A stretch of DNA of 35,382 nucleotides from a virus: IMG/VR virus record IMGVR_UViG_3300012920_000118, positions 1-35,382 of that record. The stretch is one strand, 5' to 3'. Position 1 is the first letter of the stretch. Each line of letters begins with the position of its first letter. The notes under the pieces are model-generated. The model saw only the letters and a program-made list of their open reading frames with translations. It had not been told where the DNA came from and ran no database searches. Shown here piece by piece: positions 32,123 through 35,382 of this stretch. A program made the position numbers and the translations under genes.

Positions 32123-33179
32123 TAAACTCTCCTCTCAATGCTAATCCTAAATACATTGCATTTTGGGGACATATTGCATTCCCCAAGCCAATTAATCGTT
32201 GCTTTCTGTCTTTGTCCAATTCTGTGGATATCCCATTAGGAACTCCGTGAAGTTGGCGTTCAACTTCCCACCATGATAATTGTTCTTCAACACTTCTCTC
32301 GGTAACGATTTGTCTCTGCTCTCTTTCCATGTTGGATTGTATGATGCGTCCTTCCAATCTCTCGCAAGTGGTGTTGGATAATTCCAAGTTTTCATTCTTG
32401 GTGGTCTCAATGTTACTCCGTCCATCATTGCTTGAGCTTCTGCTTCCGTCATCTCCCCATTCTCCACTTTCTTTCTGAAGATCATTGTTTGTCCCTCCGA
32501 GGCATGACCGAAACCCTTGGTCGTTGGAGTTGGATACAAACTCATTGTCATTGGATCTAACTGCTCTCTCAGATTGCTCGGTTTCTTCCGTCCCTTTCTG
32601 TGACCTTCTTGCATTTTCTTCGTTGCTTCTGCACTCCTTGGGGGAAGATGATCCATCGTGTTCGGTGTTGCGTAAAGATTTACAGACGATCCAGAGCCTG
32701 TCCCTTTTGTGCCATGCTCCGATTGATGAAGACGGAAATACAAATGTCCTCGTACAGTAGTCGATGCTTTCCATTTTAAAGAGAACCTCGTCCAATCCCA
32801 ATGAGAGATGTCCATAAACATTTTCGTAAATGACATAAGAGGGTCTTGTTTGTTCAACAATTCTAAAGATGTACGGGAAGATGTGGCGAGGGTCTTCTTG
32901 CCCTCTGCGATTTCCTGCAACGCTGAACGGTTGACACGGATATCCAGAGGTGAGGATATCTGGTTTTTTTGGAATAAATCTTTTTGGGTCATTTGCGATC
33001 TCCTTTACATCGTTAAAAATTGGTACACCTGGAAAATTCTTTTTTAATACTTTGTGACACCATTGTTCGGTATCACAAAATAAAATTGGTTTGGATAGTT
33101 TTGCACCTTCATCTAAGCCAAGTGCAAATCCTCCAATGCCACTACATAAATCAACATGAGTTTTATTTAAGTGTTTCAT
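32109..33179 (-). CDS. dcm: DNA cytosine-5 methyltransferase
   Basis: 356 residues. Motif I DLCSGIGGFALGL (10-22), motif IV SGYPCQPFSVAG with catalytic C82, motif VI YENVYGH (E119), motif VIII WHKRDRLWIV (157-166) and motif X GLGNAICPQNAMYLGLAL (331-348) are all in order. The stretch from ~170 to ~310, where the target-recognition domain normally lies, is low-complexity S/N/R/E/G-rich sequence. The same DNA in another frame encodes a conserved-looking protein (32192-32992). The enzyme would place 5-methylcytosine on phage DNA, most simply as protection against host restriction. Whether it is complete by itself is questionable. Confidence 0.88.
   Translation of the reverse strand: MKHLNKTHVDLCSGIGGFALGLDEGAKLSKPILFCDTEQWCHKVLKKNFPGVPIFNDVKEIANDPKRFIPKKPDILTSGYPCQPFSVAGNRRGQEDPRHIFPYIFRIVEQTRPSYVIYENVYGHLSLGLDEVLFKMESIDYCTRTFVFPSSSIGAWHKRDRLWIVCKSLRNTEHDGSSSPKECRSNEENARRSQKGTEETEQSERAVRSNDNEFVSNSNDQGFRSCLGGTNNDLQKESGEWGDDGSRSSSNDGRSNIETTKNENLELSNTTCERLEGRIIQSNMEREQRQIVTERSVEEQLSWWEVERQLHGVPNGISTELDKDRKQRLIGLGNAICPQNAMYLGLALRGEFNGTS
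32192..32992 (-). CDS. Overprinted protein in alternate frame of the methyltransferase, PTP-repeat type
   Basis: Up to 266 residues, same strand, shifted frame, entirely inside the methyltransferase gene; an internal ATG at residue 53 (MSFTKMFMDISHWDWTRF) is an equally plausible start. The sequence looks like a folded protein, not a random shadow: RFSLKWKASTTVRGHLYFRL at 69-88, three spaced copies of (Y)xTPxxxD-like segments (YATPNTMD 107-114, YPTPTTKG 153-160, YPTPLARD 205-212) and LNANFTEFLMGYPQNWT at 244-260. I recall these marks from phage proteins associated with C5 methyltransferases. The last segment resembles methyltransferase motif IX. Possible role: missing specificity region supplied in trans. 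No search was done. Confidence 0.55.
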   Translation of the reverse strand: MTQKDLFQKNQISSPLDIRVNRSALQEIAEGKKTLATSSRTSLELLNKQDPLMSFTKMFMDISHWDWTRFSLKWKASTTVRGHLYFRLHQSEHGTKGTGSGSSVNLYATPNTMDHLPPRSAEATKKMQEGHRKGRKKPSNLREQLDPMTMSLYPTPTTKGFGHASEGQTMIFRKKVENGEMTEAEAQAMMDGVTLRPPRMKTWNYPTPLARDWKDASYNPTWKESRDKSLPREVLKNNYHGGKLNANFTEFLMGYPQNWTKTESND

Positions 33180-33399
33180 TTTGCTCCTTGTCTATTTGAT
33201 CGTTATATAAAACTAAACCAAAGTCATAACCTTCTTTGTAATAATGAGCTTTGTTAGTCTCACTTCTAATTCCATGAATTAATCCGTCTGTGACTCCGTC
33301 TTTAAAATCGTCTAAAATTCTAAAGACCATTTGATCTATTGAATCTTTAGGATTATTGTCTGGAAGATTAGTTCTAAATTTAATTGGTTTCATTTTCAT
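33163..33399 (-). CDS. Small phage protein, unknown
   Basis: 78 residues, acidic: FRTNLPDNNPKDSIDQMVFR, ILDDFKDGVTDGLIHGIRSE, then YYKEGYDFGLVLYND. Overlaps the methyltransferase start by 17 bases and the preceding gene by 4. The GYDFGLVLYN ending suggests a compact alpha/beta unit. No family recognised. Confidence 0.5.
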   Translation of the reverse strand: MKMKPIKFRTNLPDNNPKDSIDQMVFRILDDFKDGVTDGLIHGIRSETNKAHYYKEGYDFGLVLYNDQIDKEQNETLK

Positions 33400-33590
33400 T
33401 CCTCCACTATTATTTGATAATCTGCATTATCGTTTTGCAGATACTCTAAAGCATCTGCAATAAATTTGTTTTTGTTAAAATAAATAATCATGTCACAAAC
33501 TTTTTCGTCATATTGTATATACTGATTAATATCTATGTTGTTCTCCATAAACTTGTCATGATCATCTTTATATATTTTTTTGACTGTCAT
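33396..33590 (-). CDS. Small acidic phage protein, unknown
   Basis: 64 residues from the ATG giving MTVKKIYKDDHDKF, just after the upstream stop and preceded by GGGTGGA; a longer frame would read back into the upstream gene. Features: NQYIQYDEKVCDMIIYFNKN and a C-terminal ADYQIIVEE. No known family. Confidence 0.5.
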   Translation of the reverse strand: MTVKKIYKDDHDKFMENNIDINQYIQYDEKVCDMIIYFNKNKFIADALEYLQNDNADYQIIVEE

Positions 33591-33591
33591 T

Positions 33592-33918
33592 TTATTCCAC
33601 CCTATCATGAATTGCGACTGCACCATAAAACTTATGTCCTAACATTTCAGAAACCTTCTCTGAAAATCTGGAGTCTGAAGTTTCTCCGAAGTTACCACCA
33701 AACATTGGATTTTTGTCGATTACTTCATGAGGTACAATTTTAACACTCTTGCCATATCCAAAATCTTGTAAAACAAGTTCTGCTTTTGGATAATCTTTGC
33801 AAGGCTCGAAAGGCCCATCTACATTCGTAAGACATAAGCCTTTTATATCTCTGGACGAAACACCATTATTAGTGCAATCGCCTAAATTATTTTTATAAAT
33901 ATATATTAACATTGGCAT
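33592..33918 (-). CDS. Conserved phage protein of GGNF/SDSRF type, unknown function
   Basis: 108 residues. Motifs LCLTNVDGPFEPCKDYPKAE, MFGGNFGETSDSRFSE and YGAVAIHDRVE match a pattern I know from many phage proteins (GxFGGNF.xTSDSRF...ypipvHDRxE) lacking an assigned function. Overlap spacing to neighbours is typical of this compact early operon. Two ATGs near the start (residues 1 and 3) cannot be distinguished. Confidence 0.62.
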   Translation of the reverse strand: MPMLIYIYKNNLGDCTNNGVSSRDIKGLCLTNVDGPFEPCKDYPKAELVLQDFGYGKSVKIVPHEVIDKNPMFGGNFGETSDSRFSEKVSEMLGHKFYGAVAIHDRVE

Positions 33919-33921
33919 AGT

Positions 33922-34155
33922 TTAATCTCCTTGATGTAAGCTTCTGTTAGTTCTGTGAAAGTTATCCCAAGATTGTGTAAGTCGATCTTCTGCTTGTCTT
34001 TCTAAAATAATCGTCTTTGCAATCTCTCTCTTATATGTGCCAAGCTCTTTTTCAATATGATTTAAAGCTTGGACGTTGGTCATTCCTTTTTCATTGAGGC
34101 AAAGGTCAAGCTCTTGCTCGACCTCTATCATTACATTGTTTTGTAAGTTAGCCAT
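33922..34155 (-). CDS. Small helical phage protein, unknown
   Basis: 77 residues, almost wholly helical and heptad-like (VEQELDLCLNEKG, then ALNHIEKELGTYKREIAKTI and ILERQAEDRLTQSWDNF). Likely coiled coil. One-base overlap with the upstream gene and short gap downstream fit a single operon. Confidence 0.5.
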   Translation of the reverse strand: MANLQNNVMIEVEQELDLCLNEKGMTNVQALNHIEKELGTYKREIAKTIILERQAEDRLTQSWDNFHRTNRSLHQGD

Positions 34156-34583
34156 TAATTAGGCCCCCCTTTCTTTACTTTGGTTACATTGCCATCTTTT
34201 CCAAAATAAACAATTCCTCTCCATTCTGGAGATATTGGTTTGTTACCATACCAATCTGTGGTTCTAAATTCTTTGTGTTTGTAAGGATTGTATTTAACAA
34301 ATTCTACACAACCATGATCTCCGTAAAGTGTCCAATGTTGACACCATTCGCCAATAACAAAAGCGTGAACATATTTTTTTCCTTGCTCTACAATCTTTTG
34401 TCTAGTCTTTTCATTAACTTGAAATCTGCCATTATTAACTCTGGCTATTTTTATATGACCTTTTACTCTCCAACCTTTTTCGGTTTTTACTTGAACACTC
34501 CAAAGATTCTTTGGTTTGTTCTTGTAAATTTTTACTGGAGTGTTGGTCTCAATATCTTCTGGAACTAACATTCTAGTCGTCAT
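34155..34583 (-). CDS. Conserved phage protein, unknown function
   Basis: 142 residues from the ATG preceded by GGAGG, which decides the start over two earlier in-frame ATGs. Features: NLWSVQVKTEKGWRVKGHIK, KIVEQGKKYVHAFVIGEW and CVEFVKYNPYKHKEFRTTD. The pattern WSVq...GWrV..H......f.V...gRq.v....k.VHAFv.Ge, then YNPYKh.tF, recurs in diverse phages without assigned role. First sizeable gene of the rightmost leftward operon. Confidence 0.65.
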   Translation of the reverse strand: MTTRMLVPEDIETNTPVKIYKNKPKNLWSVQVKTEKGWRVKGHIKIARVNNGRFQVNEKTRQKIVEQGKKYVHAFVIGEWCQHWTLYGDHGCVEFVKYNPYKHKEFRTTDWYGNKPISPEWRGIVYFGKDGNVTKVKKGGPN

Positions 34584-34719
34584 CTTGTCCTCCATATTTT
34601 TTGTTAACATATTCTGTTGTCTCGTCTTGCTCCTCCATTACTGTTTCGATCCAGTAAAGTGGAGATAAAAAAAACTTCTGGTCTTCTGAAGTAAATGGTT
34701 TATTATTTCTATAAAACAT
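34573..34719 (-). CDS. 48-residue phage protein, first gene of the rightmost leftward operon
   Basis: Too short for usual gene callers. It begins MFYRNNKPFTSEDQKFFLSP and ends in KKYGGQDDD. AAGGAG is placed seven bases before the ATG, a promoter lies just upstream, and its 3' end contains the ribosome site and start of the next gene (11-base overlap). Function unknown. Confidence 0.55.
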   Translation of the reverse strand: MFYRNNKPFTSEDQKFFLSPLYWIETVMEEQDETTEYVNKKYGGQDDD

Positions 34720-34744
34720 ATTTTCTCCTTTATGCTATATAATA

Positions 34745-34774
34745 ATTATTCCCATATATTACCATATAAGTCAA
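34745..34774 (-). promoter_or_regulatory. Promoter of the rightmost leftward operon
   Basis: On the - strand TTGACT (34774-34769) and AATAAT (34750-34745), both 5 of 6 matches, are 18 bases apart. The predicted start lies about 20 bases before the 48-residue gene. The region between the divergent genes is short and very AT-rich. Confidence 0.55.
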
Positions 34775-34781
34775 CAATAAA

Positions 34782-35204
34782 ATGAAAGAAAAAAACTTTT
34801 TTTTGAACATAAAAAAACAACTTCCAAAAGGTTGTTTTATCCAGAAAATAGAAAATAAATTTAATTCTGGTTTTCCAGATTTAATAATAATAACTGATAA
34901 ATTGCCCTTGTTTATTGAGTTAAAATCGCCAATAAAAGGAAATAGGATAACTGTGGAAAAGTCCCAGATATCAATACATTTGAGAATACAAGCCAATAAT
35001 TACATTTCTTTTTTCTTGGTTCGTGACCCTTTGACCTCTGATCTATTTTTATTTGACGGTGGTAAACTCTGCACTTTTATCTCTGTCCACCTTTGCACTC
35101 CGTCTCTGTCCGCCTCCCTTCCAGGTTACCTGGATCACGGAGATCTGGTGCGGGTGTTGCAAACTGCGAATCGGGAAGCACGAATCAGATCGCAAAGAAA
35201 ATGA
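34782..35204 (+). CDS. VRR-NUC (PD-(D/E)XK) nuclease
   Basis: 140 residues. The VRR-NUC core is visible in the first ~80: FIQKIENKFNSGFPDLIII (G30, D33), PLFIELKSP (E46, K48), VEKSQISIHLR (Q62) and a closing strand YISFFLVRDP. Such phage nucleases cut branched or flapped DNA. The last ~55 residues depart from the family: they are encoded by GC-rich, repeat-containing DNA and look like read-through of non-coding sequence (LSASLPGYLDHGDL and a basic end). The original stop may have been lost, or the island inserted in the gene end. No ribosome site is seen. Confidence 0.72.
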   Translation: MKEKNFFLNIKKQLPKGCFIQKIENKFNSGFPDLIIITDKLPLFIELKSPIKGNRITVEKSQISIHLRIQANNYISFFLVRDPLTSDLFLFDGGKLCTFISVHLCTPSLSASLPGYLDHGDLVRVLQTANREARIRSQRK

Positions 35205-35205
35205 A
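35055..35205. other. GC-rich, repeat-containing island
   Basis: This block is clearly richer in G and C than its AT-rich surroundings. It contains a near-repeat CTCTGTCCACC / CTCTGTCCGCC about 23 bases apart, the palindrome CCAGGT-T-ACCTGG (35121-35133) and several TGCGAATC/TGCGATTC-like words. It coincides with the atypical C-terminal part of the VRR-NUC gene. Could be an attachment, packaging or recombination site, or imported DNA. Confidence 0.45.
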
Positions 35206-35240
35206 ATGGTCGCTCTGCGATTCTTTGCGATCTTTATTTA
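35187..35240 (+). terminator. Inverted repeat, candidate + strand terminator after the VRR-NUC gene
   Basis: AGATCGCAAAG (35187-35197) pairs perfectly with CTTTGCGATCT (35223-35233) across a 25-nt loop and is followed by TTATTTA. Long loop and interrupted T run make it a moderate candidate. Confidence 0.45.
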
Positions 35241-35257
35241 CTGGGAAAAAAAACTGG

Positions 35258-35286
35258 AAAAAAATCCAGAGGCTACGCCTCTGGAT
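35258..35286 (-). terminator. Strong rho-independent terminator of the - strand gene at the right edge
   Basis: ATCCAGAGGC and GCCTCTGGAT (35286-35277 and 35273-35264 on the - strand) form a perfect 10-bp stem with a 3-nt loop, directly followed by a T tract. The loop contains part of the stop codon of the gene it terminates. Confidence 0.85.
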
Positions 35287-35382
35287 CTGGGTCATCGATG
35301 AGATGTATGTCATCTCTGTATAAAATCTTGCCTGTTGTTAAATCGTTTGGCACATTCTTTAGCTTGACCAGGTCAACGCCAC
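35273..35382 (-). CDS. C-terminal end of a - strand gene (5' part outside window), unknown
   Basis: Thirty-five codons are visible before the TAG, ending in KILYRDDIHLIDDPDPEA, with VDLVKLKNVPNDLTTG before that. Acidic C-terminus; too little to name the family. The stop lies within the loop of the terminator hairpin, so coding and termination signals are merged. The frame has no stop up to the window edge. Confidence 0.6.
   Translation of the reverse strand, partial: GVDLVKLKNVPNDLTTGKILYRDDIHLIDDPDPEA

Noticed and set aside
35121-35133. CCAGGT-T-ACCTGG palindrome as a specific regulator operator
   Set aside because: A single copy without partners; kept only as part of the GC-rich island.
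35060-35205. tRNA gene or tRNA-like attachment site in the GC-rich island
   Set aside because: No cloverleaf, no GTTCGA-type T-loop and no anticodon stem could be placed.
1-35382. CRISPR arrays, insertion sequences, integrase
   Set aside because: No regularly spaced repeats with unique spacers, no transposase motif and no tyrosine or serine recombinase motif were seen on either strand.

Overview
The window is part of the genome of a tailed double-stranded DNA phage, most likely a short-tailed marine podovirus of the pelagiphage / uncultured marine phage kind. The case rests on very AT-rich DNA, tightly packed and often overlapping genes, family-A DNA polymerase, tail and internal-virion proteins with sequence habits typical of marine podoviruses, and many 2-oxoglutarate/Fe(II) oxygenases. 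No tRNA, CRISPR array, insertion sequence or integrase is visible. Terminase large subunit, portal, capsid and RNA polymerase are absent, so the window is only a piece of the genome. The genes cut at the two ends lie on opposite strands, so the window is not a closed circle.

The left half (1-19897) is all on the + strand. It opens with the end of a tail fibre carrying an S74-type chaperone, a polyglycine-rich adhesin and a small tail-associated protein. Next comes an uninterrupted run of nine small genes (2238-7484), eight of which look like 2-oxoglutarate/Fe(II) dioxygenases. Virion genes follow: a P22 gp10-like tail protein, several internal or minor virion proteins and a 1602-residue giant. 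A ninth dioxygenase and an M15 peptidase endolysin come after the giant, then two conserved unknowns.

The right half is mostly on the - strand. Reading leftward from 34719, a set of small early genes leads to a cytosine-5 methyltransferase whose middle and C-terminal parts are overprinted in another frame by a second plausible protein. The small terminase subunit sits alone on the + strand (30999-31508). It is preceded by an iteron-rich divergent intergenic region and followed by stacked hairpins. Leftward from 30753 come small genes, a DUF7768-like protein, an SNF2-type helicase and a PD-(D/E)XK nuclease. A strong promoter then precedes a heavily structured leader of about 215 nt, a 55-residue ribbon-helix-helix regulator, SSB, an archaeo-eukaryotic-type primase, a UvrD-like helicase, a DUF6378 protein and DNA polymerase I. 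At the right edge a VRR-NUC nuclease gene ends in a GC-rich, repeat-filled island facing the 3' end of a - strand gene.

Reading as a system: the leftward genes provide regulation and a self-contained replication and recombination set, and the rightward genes build the tail, the ejection apparatus and the lysis enzyme. The most unusual elements are the nine dioxygenases, the overprinted methyltransferase, the structured leader before the repressor-like gene, and the iteron region upstream of the small terminase gene. All assignments were made by eye from the sequence; no database search was run.
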